DNA of 64,000 nt, from the NCBI GenBank assembly GCA_022828595.1, contig JAKGHH010000001.1:205363813-205427812 (forward strand). Direction: 5' to 3'. The translations under genes were made by a program, and so were the position numbers. Shown in pieces: positions 9,228 to 21,185 of this stretch (position 1 is its first letter; every line of letters starts with the position of its first letter). A model generated the notes under the pieces. That model did not search any database and was not told the DNA's origin. It saw only the letters and a program-made list of their open reading frames with translations. The stretch comes from Nelumbo lutea. Lineage: Eukaryota; Streptophyta; Magnoliopsida; Proteales; Nelumbonaceae.

Positions 9228-11972
9228 CTTGTGGAGGTAGGCCGTTGGAAAAAAGCTTTGAAGATTGAATCTAAGGCTCTCCTATTTGAGGAACTGAGAT
9301 TAAATGGTCAGCTGAACTTGAAAATCAGGGAAGCAAAGAGAGGGATGGTGCTGTTAGAAGGGGTGGGGGTAATTGAAGGGCTCAAGGAGTTTGTGGAAGG
9401 TGCAAGTAACAAAGGCAAGCAAAATAGTTGGAAAGAGCTTCTCTCAGAAACTGGAAGAAGGTTTGTTGTAGAGTGTAAGAGAAACCTTAAAGGTTTTTTT
9501 ATCTCCTTGACAGATTTTTTTTGGCAAGGGTAAGCAAATGATCTGATTTCCAGAAGGAAGAAAGAGTCAGGGCTGGAAGGCAGTTCATGGCGCCTTATGT
9601 GAACTGTTGAAACGCCTGAGTTTTAAAAGAGAAGCAATAGTAAAAAGGAAGATAAGCAGTTCTAGCAGTATGGTGAACAATATTAAGCAAGAGACTCTTT
9701 TAGTGATAGCTGGGGCAGGTAAATACAGAATGGGAGTAAACATACAGAGAGGTGATTGGGAAAGTAAACTGATAGTTAAAGCTTCAACTCCCATTCCTGA
9801 CTGGAGGAAAGTTGCAGAGCTGTTAACAACAAGTTTAAAGTTGAAGAGCACATTTATTTTAACACCTTTTGAGAAGGACAAGGCTTTGCTGGATCTGCTT
9901 GAGAACAGAGTAGAAGTTGAGGCTTTAAATATCCAAGCTAAACTTGGAAATTTCACAGTATCAAGATGGTGTCCGGGATCAAACTCCAAAGATTTCTTTG
10001 TTGAAGATGGAGTGTTGCTGCGTCTTTTAGGTCTTCCCTTTCACTTGTGGAAGCAAGAAACTGCTGAAGCCATTGCTTTGATGTGTGGAGGATCACTAGG
10101 AGGTGCCTTTTGGGGAGACCTTCGTTCAGCTTCCATTTTATTGAATGGAGTAAAACCTGAGGAGATTCCTCGGAAGATAGAGGTGCTAGTCGAAGGGCAT
10201 TGCTACTCAGTGTGGCTGGCTTCATCCACTGAATCGATGCTCTGGAAAGAGGCTCTTAGGGAGGGAGATGAGAAGGTTGAAGAAGAAGAGCTGCATGGCA
10301 AGAAAGGGTTGGAGGATTCAAACGAGAAAAGCACTTTCACTAAAATGAAAAAACATTTGCTGGAGAAACAAAAGGGTAGCAGGCAGGGGGTGGGATTTTT
10401 GCGTGTGGAAGCAGTGAACAGTCTGGAGGGTGGCAGGTCCTTTGCACAGGTTGTAACTGGCACCAAGACTTTTTTGAACAAGGAAAAGGGGCTGGTCTAA
10501 GGAAGAACCGAACATAGACCTGTTAAAACCAAACCGGAGCCGGGGTTGGACGAGCGTGACCTTCTTAAAAGTCACGTGAGCTCGCGTGTGTTTAAGAATG
10601 GGCCAAAGCAAAAGCCCATGTGGGCTGCTAATGGTATTTTTAAAGGCCCAAACAGGTCAGCGGGCCCGACCAAGCTTGTTAAAAAGGCGCGTGAGCCTCT
10701 AATGAAACACGTGACTGGGGTTTCGACTATGATAGACATCAGTTACGGTCTATCATCGTCCCCAGCCGCAAACCAAAGGGGGGAATGCAAGCAGCGCCGA
10801 AAACCAGAAAAGAAGAGGGCGTTACAGTGGGTCTCCCGACGAAGTTTGAAGGAGCCTAGCCCCGTGCAAGGTTTCTCAGAGAGGCCGAAGCCAAGTTTCA
10901 CTAGGGGAAGAACTGAAGAGAAGAAAGAGAAGTTTGAAGGATGGGTGCAGTGCGGTGAAGGCGATGATGAATCGAAGGACCTTTCTGTTGATGGCTCTAG
11001 TGTGGGCAGTGTAAACGATGAAGGCAACTGTGCTGGAGGTGATATGGAAGGGTGGAATATTTCAAGATTATTCCTGGGTGAAGACTGCAATCGGCTTATC
11101 TCACTCCCAAGACCACAGAGTGCGCAAGGTTTATTAGAAGGGGAAAACTGGGAGACCGGAAGCAGAGCAGGAATACGCCATCTAGAGGTGACCCAGGGGT
11201 AGAGTGGAAAGATCACCAGGTTGACCAAAGGACAGAAGTACTTCCCTACCAACTCAAGAAGATAATTGTTTACCAACCTCTGGAACAAGAGAAGGAGGCC
11301 GGGAGCAGTCCTATTCTAGCTTGTCCATCAGTCCCAGGTAACCATGTGATTTCGGTTTGTGCTACTAATTTGTCTCTTGTGTCTTTGGTTCCGGATTCCG
11401 TTCCTGTACCATGTCCTGTAGCCCATGAATATGCAGCCGAGCTAGTAGGCGTGCTCTCTGAGGAGGGGGATAGGGGAAGGAAGGATTGTGGGAAGGTGCG
11501 GGAAGAAAGGTTTAGGAGTGGAAAAGTGTGGGAAATCATTGAAAGAGTGTTTAAGGATGTGGAAGGGGAGCTGATTTGGAGGAGGGAAGGGGAGGAGGGG
11601 TTAGTGGAGAGGAGGGAAAGGAATGAGGGTAGAGATGGAGAGAATTATGGGGAGAAAGCAAGGAAGGAGGGAGGTAACATTAAGAGGAGGAAGGTTGGAG
11701 AGGAAAGAACTGAGGTGGGACTAGAGGAGAGGAAGGAAAGGAAGGTGGATAGAGATGAAGGGGATTCTGTAGGAAGGGTAGGGGTGGTGGAATCGGGGAG
11801 AGAAGACACAATAGCAGAATTTCTAGGGAATTCGGGCTGTAGGCTGGAAGATTTGAACAAGTTGAAAGAAAGTTTACAGAAGAGGAAGATGCAGATCATA
11901 ACAAAGAAGAGGAGGTTGAGTGAAGTAGAGAGATGTAGAAGGAGACGAGAAGCTCGTGGTAAAAGGAGATAG
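9219..11972 (+). pseudogene. LINE ORF1 (nucleic-acid-binding protein), degraded
   Basis: Three open stretches (9219-9533, 9607-10500, 10546-11201) and a Lys/Glu/Arg-rich stretch (11346-11972) lie in L1 ORF1 position. The second stretch contains LLRLLGLPFHLWKQET followed by CGGSLGG, the pattern of the DUF4283 domain found in plant LINE ORF1 and related proteins. The tail is highly charged with repeated EERKER-type runs. I saw no clear CCHC knuckle. In plant L1 elements ORF1 coats the RNA. Stops and frameshifts separate the parts, and the boundary between ORF1 and ORF2 is not certain. Confidence 0.7.
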
Positions 11973-12027
11973 AAGGAAAGGGGGAAAGTAGTGGGTAGGT
12001 GGCAAGGGTTTGTAAAAAAGATGCAGA

Positions 12028-15000
12028 ATGAAGATTCTTAGTTGGAATGTGAGGGGAATTGGGAGTGCGAAGAAGAGAGCAATAATAAAAGAGGTAATAA
12101 GACGGTATGACCCAGACATTGTGCTGCTGCAAGAGTCTAAGAGAATGGAGTTTAATGACAAATGAGCAAGGAGTGTATGGAAAGCCAGGGGGATTAGCTG
12201 GGTGGTGGCTCCATCGTGGGGTGCTTCCGGGGGGATTGTAACAATGTGGAAGAGGGATGTGGTTGAAGGTCTGGAGGAGTTGATCGGAAAGTACTCGGTT
12301 TCCATGAAGTTTAAATAGCAAGAGGATGATTATATGTGGGTGCTCACAAATGTTTACGGACTGAATGACTACAGAGAGAGAAAGAAGCTGTGGGAGGAAC
12401 TGACTGATGTTAGAGGGTTGTGGGATGGGCCTTGGTGCATGGGTGGGGATTTCAATGTGATTAGATTCTCGGAAGAGTCTAACAAGGTTAACCAGAGGGT
12501 GACAAAAAGCATGAGGTAGTTTTACAGTTTTGTGGATGCCTTTGAGCTTAAAGAGATTCCCCTAGCACATAAGGCATTTACATGGTCAAATCTCCAATCT
12601 AGACCCATTCGCTCTAAGCTGGATAGATTCCTGTTCTCTTTGGATTGGGAAGAACATTGGGGAACTTTGGATGCTAGAGCTCTCCCAAGGGTGACCTCCG
12701 AATCACTGGCCCATAGTGTTATGTAAGGAGGAAAGAAGGTGTGGAGGTCCTACCCCCTTTGGATTTGAAAATATGTGGTTACTTCATCCAGGGTTTCCTA
12801 ACAAAGTGAGGGAGTGGTGGCATGAGTGTAACCCGTTGGTGAAGTGGGAGGGGATGAGATTCCATAAGACAATTCTTGAAAGCAAGAATCAAGGAGTGGA
12901 ATTTGATGGAGTTCGGGAGGACAGAAGAAAGAAAGGGAGACTTGATGAAGAAGATTGAAAGCCTTGACTTTAAAGAGGAAAGGGGAGAATTTGGAGAGGA
13001 TGACAATGACCTCAGGAGAGAATTGAGAAGACAGCTAGAGGACTGCCTGCACAAGGAGGAAATTAGCTGGAGGCAAAAATTTCGGTGTAAAGATGGGTGA
13101 CATCCTGGGAAGTCCTCGTGTTGCACCCCAATTTTATTCATCAAAAAAAAATCTTGGTGTAAATGGTTGCAAGAGGGAAATAGAAACACTAGGTATTTCC
13201 ACTCTCTAGCAGATGGTAGGAGAAGGAAGAACTTTATCTCCAAATTGGTAGTAGATGGAGTTGAGTTAGTACAACAAGAGGAGATTGCCAGGGCCTGTGT
13301 GGAGCACTTCAAATCTATTCTAAGAAGGCCTGTGAGTTGAAGGGTGTGGGTAGAAGGTTTGGATTGGCCAAATGTAGGGGTGGAGAACAGGAGAAGGATG
13401 GAAAGAAGCTTTAATATAGAAGAGATCAAGGAGGCTGTGTTTTCTATGAATAGAACAAAAGGTCCAGGGCTGGATGGGTTTACAATGGTTTTTTATCAGG
13501 ATTGTTGGGATATCTTGAAAGATGATCTCTTGTGGGTGTTTGAGGAGTTTTTCAAGAGAGGAATTGTCAATCCGGGTGTGAACTCTACATTTATAGCCTT
13601 AATTCCTAAAAAGAAAGATGCATCCCACTCGAAGGATTTTAGGCCGATAAGCTTGGTTAATAGCTTGTATAAGATCATTGCAAAAGTGTTGTCTTTGAGG
13701 CTGAAGAAGGTACTGCCAGATATCATTGCACACTATCAAGGAGCTTTTGTGAGTGGAAGACAAATTACAGACTAGATTTTAATTGCTAATGTGAGTGTGG
13801 AGAACTTTAAGAGGGATAAGAAAAAGGGAGTGGTCTGTAAGCTAGACTTGGAAAAGGCTTATGACATGGTAGATTGGGAGTTCTTGAGGAAAGTTTTAAC
13901 TACATTCGGGTTTGGGGCTAGATGGTGTAAGTGGATCATGGGTTGTGTCCGGAATTGTCATTATTCAGTGCTAGTGAATGGGACAGTGGTGGATTTCTTT
14001 CCAACCAGTAGGGGTATAAGACAAGGAGACCCCCTTTCTCCTTTCTTGTTCATTTTAATTGTGGAGGTTTTGGGGAAATTGATTCACAGAGCAGATTCTA
14101 GGGGGCTCATTAGAGGCTGGAAGGTGGAAACCTCCCTCACTTACAGTTTGCTGATGACACGATTATGCTTTGTGAAGGTGGTAATGTGAGGTTTATCAGG
14201 AACTTAAAGTCGGTGATACAACTGTTTGAGCAAATGTCCAATTTGAAGGTTAATCTTGGGAAAAGCTGTGTAGTGGGGGTGAATTTGGAGGGAGAGATCA
14301 GGGAGAGTGCTGAAGTGCTGGGGTGTGAAGTTTCGGGGTGGCCTCTGAACTACTTAGGATTACCATTAGGTGATAATCCCAAGAGAGAGAGAGTTTCTGG
14401 AACCCGGTGATGGAAATGTTTGAAAAAAGATTGGTATCCTAGGAAAAGAACTACCTCTCTCTTGGTGGGAGAATTACACTAATTAAGGCCACGCTTGCTA
14501 ACTTACCCATCTTTTTCATGTCGGTGTTTAAAATCCTAGTGAAGATTGCTAATAAATTAGAGAAGATAATGAGAGATTTCCTGTGGGAGTCGGGAGAAGA
14601 GAAGAGGGATCATAGAGTTAGTTGGGAGATAGTGTGTAGGAGTAAGTCGTGTGGTGGTTTGGGGCTTGGGAGTATTAGGAGAAGGAATATGACTCTGCTG
14701 GGGAAGTGGTTGTGGAGGTTTCCTATGGAAAAGGAGAATCTATGGGCTAGAATAGTGGCAAGTATTCATGAGCTGGAGCACAATGGATGGGATGCTGGAA
14801 TCAGAGCTAGGATCACAAGCAATTCTCCTTGGAAAGCCATTCATGACCTGCTACCAGTTTTCTCCCCTAATATCCGATATGACTTGAATTCCGGTAATTC
14901 CATAAAATTTTGGGAACAAACCTGGGTGGGGAGTGCCCCTTTAAAGGATCGATTTCCTTCTTTGTATGCTCTATTGATTTGAAAAATGAGCCGATCTCGT

Positions 15001-16274
15001 CTTTCATCACCCCGTCCTCCTCCACTTCTGGGATTGGGTGGAACTTGGGTTTAAGAAGGGATTTGAGGGACTCAGACCTGACAATATTTCGAGCCTTATT
15101 GCACTTCTTGATAATGTTGTCTTAGACCCCACTAGGGAGGACTCTAGAATTTGGACACTTACCCCCAATGGCATCTTCTCTTGTGCCTCATTCTTCAAAG
15201 TCTTAAGTCAGTCCACCAGTCCTACCTTCCCCCCTTTCCCTGTTGGTGGGGTTTGGTGCAGAGCAATATCTCCTAGGGTTGGTAGTTTTTGTTGGGAAGC
15301 CTATCTGGAAAGAACTAACACTGGTGATCTACTCCAAAAAGAAGAGACCCAATACTTGTTTGTCACCTCAGTGGTGTGTTCTATGTAAAGCGGATGGGGA
15401 GACTGGTTTTCACCTACTGGTGTCTTGCCACTTTGCGAGGTCAATTTGGGATTGGGCTTCCCCCTTATTTGGATGCAGTTGGAATCCCCCATCAGACTTG
15501 TAGGGCCTTTTCTCCCCCACCTTTTTCAGGTGGCAGATAAAAAGGGGAAGGACAATGTGGAGAGGACTAAGGGCTGCAGTATGTTGGACACTGTGGGAAG
15601 AAAGAAACTCCAGGATATTCTCAGAAACTCAGAGAGGAACAACAGATCTGAGGGCTATCATACATTTTAGGGCGGTACAATGGCTGAAATCTTTGGAAAT
15701 ATTCACAGATTACACTTTGGATGACATGTTGAGGAAGTGGGGTGAAATTGCAAATTGCACGCAGACCAAGTCAGTAATGTGGCTTGGACCCCCCCAACCT
15801 AGTGGATTCTTGAAATTAAACTTTGATGGATGTAGTAGGGGAAACCCGGGACAATCGGGGATCGGGGGTGTTTTTAGGGATGAAAATGGGGTCATCTCTG
15901 CTATGTTCTCAGGCCCAATTGGAGTGGGTGACTCCCTTAGAGCTGAGATATGTGCAGTTATGGAAGGAGCCCGGAAAGCTAAGGAATTTAAAATCAAGAA
16001 ACTTATAATTGAAGGGGATTCAGAGGTGGCGATAGGGTGGCTGACTAAAGATCAAAATGATTTATGGAAGTATAATAATGAGAAGAGGAAATTCAAATGG
16101 CTGGTGCGGGAGATGGAAGTTAAGACATGTTGGATTAAAAGATCAGCTAATTCCCTAGCTGACGGTTTAGCAAAACAAGGGCAGAAAGGGATTCTTTGTT
16201 TTGGGCTAAGCTGTAACGTTAGTTGTCTTTGTATCTTTGTATTTTCTTTTTTCCTTTCTTTTAGTTCTTTGTGA
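12028..16274 (+). pseudogene. LINE ORF2: endonuclease, reverse transcriptase, RNase H (degraded)
   Basis: The start MKILSWNVRGIGSAKKRA at 12028 is the AP-endonuclease N-terminus. LLQESK (catalytic Glu) and GGDFNVIRF follow. RT begins near 13400 with KAV/GLDGFTMVFYQDCWD, then FRPISLVNSLYKI, GAFVSGRQITD, LDLEKAYDMVDWEFL and GIRQGDPLSPFLF. The catalytic FADD (14145) is out of frame through a 1-2 base loss just before it. A zf-RVT region lies at 15240-15500. RNase H (15820-16180) shows LNFDGCSRGNPGQSG, EICAVMEG and a final DGLAKQG. In-frame stops such as that at 13773 (GRQITD then TAG, where Gln is expected) inactivate it. A 5S-derived insertion breaks it at 13092. Confidence 0.92.
13092..13150 (+). 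mobile_element. 5S-rRNA-derived short retroposon inside the LINE
   Basis: GATGGGTGACATCCTGGGAA and the following AGTCCTCGTGTTGCACCCC (13092-13129) match the 3' third of plant 5S rRNA with about one change. They are followed by AATTTTATTCATC and a run of nine A. The LINE sequence around it is duplicated: TTCGGTGTAAA (13081-13091) and CTTGGTGTAAA (13153-13163). The related LINE at 28391-30964 has no such insert at this place. It is therefore a retroposed 5S fragment with an A-tail, not a functional 5S gene. Confidence 0.85.
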
Positions 16275-16369
16275 CTCTTGGAAGATAAGTGTGTTTGTCT
16301 TCCACTTGTAAATTTTCTACTGATGAATTAATGAAAGTGTTATTGATAAAAAAAATAGTTTCTTTAGGA

Positions 16370-18553
16370 AGAGGTTCTGTAATTTCAATTTCTCCCCTAT
16401 TTATCATTGATTGGATGATATCTTTGAGAATGAAACAATCTTTGATGCTATGGCTGACCATCCTATGATACCCACAATATTCCGGATCATTTGTCTTGTT
16501 CACCTCAGATGGTCTCCTTGGCTCTGGCAACTCAATTGCCTTTGCTACTAAGAGATCTTCAAAAAATCCTTCCACATCCTCATTGTCAAATGAGTTTCTT
16601 TTCCCTTCTTTCTTGTAGAATCATAGGCTTAGGGGCATCCTTTCCCTTAGCCTTATCCTTCTTTTTAATATTAACAAAGGTGTGTCATGGCCTCTCCTTA
16701 GTCTACAGGCTTTTTGCCATCCTTTTTTACTTCTGAAGGAGGATTGGACTTGCATGCCACAATCTTTTGCCTGGCAGTTTGTTTTTCCACTTTGCTGGCT
16801 TTAGAAACCAATGCATCAAATGATCGAGGTTCTACTGTGCCTACAAAGGTAGCAATCTCTGCTGAGGTTTCCTTTAACTGTTCAACACATTGAAGATTCA
16901 TATTTCTCTATCGTGTAATGAATTCATTTACACTTTCATTTCGCCTTTGTTTTGTTTCAGTCAAGTTTGTAATTGATAATTTCCTCTTGGAGCTTACGAA
17001 CTATGCTAAGAAAGCACTTGCATATCATCCCATGTGATGATTGATCCTAGTGCTAATTGTGTGTACCAGGTAAAAGCTACTCCTTTTAAAAATTGCACAA
17101 ATTACCTTATTAATAAGGCATCAGACATTGCTGATTCACCACATGCAGAATAGAAATGGACCAAATATTCATAAGGAGACCCATTTATTCCATCAAACTT
17201 CTCAAAGTTGGGCTTTTGATATCCTGAAGGAAATGGGAGTGTATCATAATGGGTAGGATATGGTTTCCTGTAACCAAGGTCAGGTGGTGTAAAAGATGCT
17301 TGGAATTCCTTTATTCCCTCTGCAATAAGTGTCTTTAGATCTATTTGATGAGAAGGAGCAGAAGTTGATGCGTGTTGAGATGACTCTCTAGCAGATGTGC
17401 TTGCTTGAACTGCCAACTGAGCAGCCAAAGATGCAATTTCTGCAACATTTTCTGCCATCTTTCGTTGCATCTCTTGAATTTGCTCTTCTAAACTTGAAGT
17501 ACCAGTCACCATGACTGTTATAGGAGATGGCTCTTGGTCTTCTCCTAAGGACATAGAAATTCCTTGCAATTGTGAAGTAATTTTATCCACAGATTCATCT
17601 TCTTGAATTGAAGATTTATGATTTTCTTGGATTATTTTGACTGGAAGTGACAGACTCACTAGTCAAACTTGAACTTGACACGTCTTCAGAACTTTGCAAC
17701 AATCGAGCTCTTGCTCTAGTGATAGGGCCTTTATAAGGCTTAAGTTCTTCATTATGTATAGTATATGCCCCCGGTGCAAAGTAAAAATTTGCTTGTTTAG
17801 CAAACATGTATCTAGAAATAAAAGCCCATTTTCTAGCTTCCATGTTTGATTTTGCTTTCTTTGATTTTTTTTGCAGCAAAATCAGCAAGGGAAATGGGAG
17901 TGCTACTTTGTAGCTTTTTAGCTTTTGAAGGCCTCTTGGATCTAGGCTTACGAACAGGAATTGGGGATTGTTTTGAAAATCCTTCAATTCTAGTTGAAGG
18001 CTTTTGATTACAAATAATTTTTTTTTCCATAAGAGGAAGAACCTTTTCCACTTGAATTTCTTAGTTTAATTACTCAGGGCTTCACTTGTGTAGATGAAGG
18101 AACATCTGTTTCCTTTTCTCCTATAGCCTCATTGAAGGTTTGAAGTGTAGATTTCTCTTCAGAAATAGTCACCATCATGACTGATGTTGTAGGAGGAATC
18201 GAAAGATTCACTGGAATGGCTCCTATCATGATTTGGGTAGGCCTTGCTATAGTGGACTTCTTTGGGAAAGTCACCATTGATTTTGTGATATTCAAGATTA
18301 ACGAAGCAATCTTTTTGGAGGAATTTTCCCTTGGTGGCTTGAAACCTTCCTTCCTGGCAGAGTTGAACATGGTTTGGACATGTAGACTTTTCCTCACAGG
18401 AGAGGTCTTGGTGACAAAAGACATAGTAACAGCAGCAAGAGGATTCACGTCCACAGTAAAGGTTGCCTTGTAAGAAGGCTTCTTATACCCTTCTATCTTT
18501 TCCTTCTCCGTAGCAGTCAGTTTGTGGTAGTAGACAACCACTTTAAGTGTCAT
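16370..18553 (-). pseudogene. gag of the gag-only element, 5' and central part (degraded)
   Basis: Several minus-strand frames join into one degraded gag. An N-terminal segment (18074-18553) starts MTLKVVVYYHK. A basic Ser-rich segment (17616-18051) carries GPITRARARLL. The segment 17102-17659 carries a short coiled-coil-like Gln/Glu stretch and the gag core FEKFDGINGSPYEYLVHFY. Frameshifted text around 17030-17100 still reads like LKGVAFTWYTQLALGSI, typical of the retrotransposon gag domain. A late segment (16370-16575) has YCGYHRMVSHSIKDCF, the Cys/His-containing gag C-terminal region. Internal stops and frameshifts make it non-functional. The frame is cut at 16369/9110 by the LINE. In life this protein would form the cytoplasmic virus-like particle of the element. 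Confidence 0.8.
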
Positions 18554-18660
18554 GTCTAAGATATTTCTCCCTGTAAGTAAATAATATTGATATAAGACTT
18601 ACACATTCTTTTTTTTTTCTCTTTTGTTCTATACTCGGTCTGAGATGAAAAGGAAAATGG

Positions 18661-18684
18661 GTCCCACCGGGTGTGCCAAAATTA
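18661..18684 (-). other. Primer binding site region of the gag-only element
   Basis: Reading the minus strand inward from the right LTR, the first bases are TAAT and then TTTGGCACACCCGGTGGGAC. A sequence of this type next to the LTR is where a tRNA primes minus-strand synthesis in many plant gypsy elements. I did not assign the tRNA. Confidence 0.6.
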
Positions 18685-19771
18685 TGTTGGTGTGAAAATT
18701 TTAATAAATTATCATGCAACATAATTCACTCAATCAAGTGATTGAGTTTTTATTATTTTGGGTAAGGCCCACTCAGGGAATCATATGGATTGTTCCCCTT
18801 AACTACATCTCCACAAGAAAGTAGAGAACACCTTTTGATTTTGACTTGGAGAAACGAACGCATAGAACAAAAGAAAAGAAAAATAGGATACTTAAAAAGA
18901 ACTTTTCATTTGTTTTTCTTTTACATCAAGTGTACAAGAATGAGAAGAAAGAAAAAGAAAATACAATAGCAATACATTTTTCTTTTCTTTTTAATATAAA
19001 GAAAAAATCCTTCTCACTCTTTTCTTCACAATAAGCTGTAGTCAATCAGATGAAATTCTGATTGTAGACAGCCTTAATCCTTGGAATTATGCATACAAAA
19101 AGGGAATTGTAGTCAAATTAAGTATTTGATTGTAGACAATTTTCACCCCTCTGCTCTTCATTTTCATTTGAAGGGAATCGTAATCAGCCTTTGAGATTTA
19201 GACTGTAGATGGTTTACTCCCTAACTTTGTCTTGAAAGAGGGACCATAATCAACCAAGTAGAGGCACCTAGTTATAGATGGTTTATTTCCGTCTATTTCC
19301 TTTCTCAAAAGTGAAAATCAAAGTGAGAGGAAGAAGGATACATAGCAGAAGACATATATAGGAAGTATTCACAGAGAGGACCTTTTTTTTTTTTCTAACT
19401 GTATTAGTGAGACTTTCCCTTCCCTGCCTTCCCTTGAGCACTTCTCTTTTCTTCTCTCCTTCGCTTTTCTTAAGAATATCTTGTGAAAATTTTCTCCGAA
19501 GAGTCTCTTTGCCTGTCTGTGTGTGTGCTTCTAGCTTCCCCTTAAGGAGCTTAAATAGGGAGTGGGGTAGTTATGTAACTACCTCCTCCTCCTAGGTGAA
19601 GGACACCTGTCCCTCCCACTTAAAGAGAGGGAACTCCCCACTTAAAGAGAGAGAACACCCATACGGGATACTTTTTTATAGTTTTAATGATTCGGCTAGC
19701 AGACTAGCCAACCCACTTATTTGAGTTCTAACTTATTTAAATATTATTTGGATAAAAAAATGCCTTCAACA
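18685..19771 (-). repeat. Right LTR (5' LTR of the minus-strand gag-only element)
   Basis: This 1087-bp copy is uninterrupted and runs from TGTTGGTGTG to CCTTCAACA. It contains the empty-site version (AGGTGAAGGACACC) of the place where the left LTR carries an insertion, which defines that insertion exactly. Confidence 0.9.
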
Positions 19772-19776
19772 ATCCA

Positions 19777-20844
19777 AAAGAACAATAAAAGATAGATAAA
19801 CAATGTGGTGTGGATCCCCTGTTTTGGTGTCAAAATCAGAGGGGAGAGAAGAAGATGTTGTACATACCTTGCCTTTGGATTGAATCACTTCAACCAGTTC
19901 TCATTGATAGAGTCTCTTCTTCATATTCAAGCTTAGCTTGGATTGCTTCACTACTCTGAGTCTGTTGGTTGGCTTGGAGCTTCAAATTACCTTTACTAGA
20001 CCAATTTTATAAAAAGACATGAAAAAAAAATAAAGCTAACAAATTTTACTGCATTGTAAATATTGTATGCAAACGTTAAGAAATTATATAAGATGCAACA
20101 TTATTAAAGCACTTGCCTTGGTTTCCTGGTGCCTGCCTAGTTGTTGAGGTGAGTGCCTTTTAAATTTTCTTGTGCCTTGCCTCTGTGACTGCCTTTTAAA
20201 TTACTGGTTTGGCCAATTGCAAAATGTATATGATACCAGATAAACGGGAAGATCTCTCAGACTTGGTAAAAAAGACCTAGAAAATTGTAGAGTGGGCCTA
20301 GTTGTGCATTACTTCCAACTCAAACCTCTCTCTTGGTGGTTTGCCTTTATGAATATATTGTAATAGCAGAATAATCTAGTTTGCTGTTTTCTAATTATTG
20401 GAGTTGAGATATAAAAGGGGCCAAAGGTTGGAGGATCGGGTTGCTTTTTCTAAATTGGGCACTTGTGAATAATTCCCAGGTCTAATACTTAAATTGCAGT
20501 GTGGAAGGAACTTAAAGAGATTTAATGAACTCTTGTTTGGATAGTATGTGCTTGTACAATCCATTCCTGACTGATTAGCTATTGCATTTTCATTGCCAAC
20601 TACTTATACAATATTGTATGTTTCCACCATTTTGTAAAATTAAAATATTATTTAATGTTTATAAAATTAATCAAATTTTACCTTATCTGTGATTATTTTA
20701 GATACTTTGAAATTTCATTTCCCCTACTTACTAGACGGGTTATTAAATACCTTTTAAATGGATTTGATGCCTACACTTTTACAAAAGAAGGATGGTCATT
20801 TAATTACTTTTAAAAGCGGATGCAGATCTAATAAATGCAAAATA
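19777..20844. other. Probable SYF2 intron or upstream sequence, no clear gene
   Basis: The region is AT-rich single-copy-looking DNA. A minus-strand open stretch of about 33 codons (19890-19990, with EAIQAKLEYEEETLSM before a stop) looks faintly protein-like, but I could not connect it to any exon or family. Nothing else is recognisable. Confidence 0.4.
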
Positions 20845-21185
20845 GTTATGGAGATCTAATGAAGAATTTAAATTTCGCTTGGTGAAATGGGGTCAAATTT
20901 GTAAACCATTGAGGAAAGGAGGCCTGGGTATAAGAAGGTTAAGATTGATGAAGAACCTCTGAGTTTGTGGAGGCAGCTTACTTTGAGCAAATATGATACT
21001 ACAAGTCGTGGTTGGGAGCCAGGTGATGTCTCCCAAAGTTAGAGAAACGAGTTGCTTTTGTCTCTTAGGAAATCTCTAAAGGAATTAAATACAGAATTGA
21101 TCAAGGGAATAGAGTCAAATTTTGGCAGGATCATTGGTGCGATGACAATCCTTTAAGGGTTCCTATTGTAATGTTTGTGCCTTGA
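20845..21185 (+). mobile_element. LINE ORF2 fragment
   Basis: Plus-strand reading gives KFRLVKWGQICKPLRKGG followed by LGIRRL, then after frameshifts NRVKFWQDHWCDDNPLR. This is the segment between RT and zf-RVT in plant LINE ORF2. No end or target duplication was found. A run of ten A at about 21488 may be the tail. Confidence 0.7.

Larger units (their letters stand above)
9125..16354 (+). mobile_element. LINE (L1-type non-LTR retrotransposon), apparently full length
   Basis: The 7.2-kb element is flanked by a 15-bp duplication ATAGTTTCTTTAGGA (9110-9124 and 16355-16369). It ends in an A-rich tail after TTATTGAT, with two coding regions in L1 order: ORF1 with a DUF4283-like segment, then ORF2 with AP endonuclease, reverse transcriptase, zf-RVT and a C-terminal RNase H. 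The 5' end has short tandem repeats. It has many stops and frameshifts. It inserted into gag of the LTR element in the opposite orientation. Confidence 0.93.
17..19771 (-). mobile_element. Gag-only Ty3/gypsy-type LTR retrotransposon (TR-GAG-like), twice interrupted
   Basis: Both LTRs start TGTTG and end CAACA. The left copy is split (17-989 and 7453-7643) and the right copy is 18685-19771. The flanks ATGCA (12-16) and ATCCA (19772-19776) are a 5-bp target duplication with one mismatch. Minus-strand orientation follows from a gag frame on that strand, a primer-binding-type sequence just inside the right LTR and a purine tract just inside the left LTR. After removal of the hAT-like/copia insertion and the LINE, about 6.0 kb remain. 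I found no protease, reverse transcriptase, RNase H or integrase in the internal region. Gag-only LTR elements are known in plants as TR-GAG. Alternatively this is a gypsy copy that lost pol by deletion. Gag now has stops and frameshifts, so the copy is dead. Confidence 0.85.

Noticed and set aside
13092..13129. 5S rRNA gene
   Set aside because: Only the last third of 5S is present, without the start and most internal promoter boxes, and it ends in an A-tail within a target duplication.
19890..19998. Minus-strand exon-like stretch (LEYEEETLSM)
   Set aside because: No partner exons, no recognisable family; the SYF2 frame is on the other strand.
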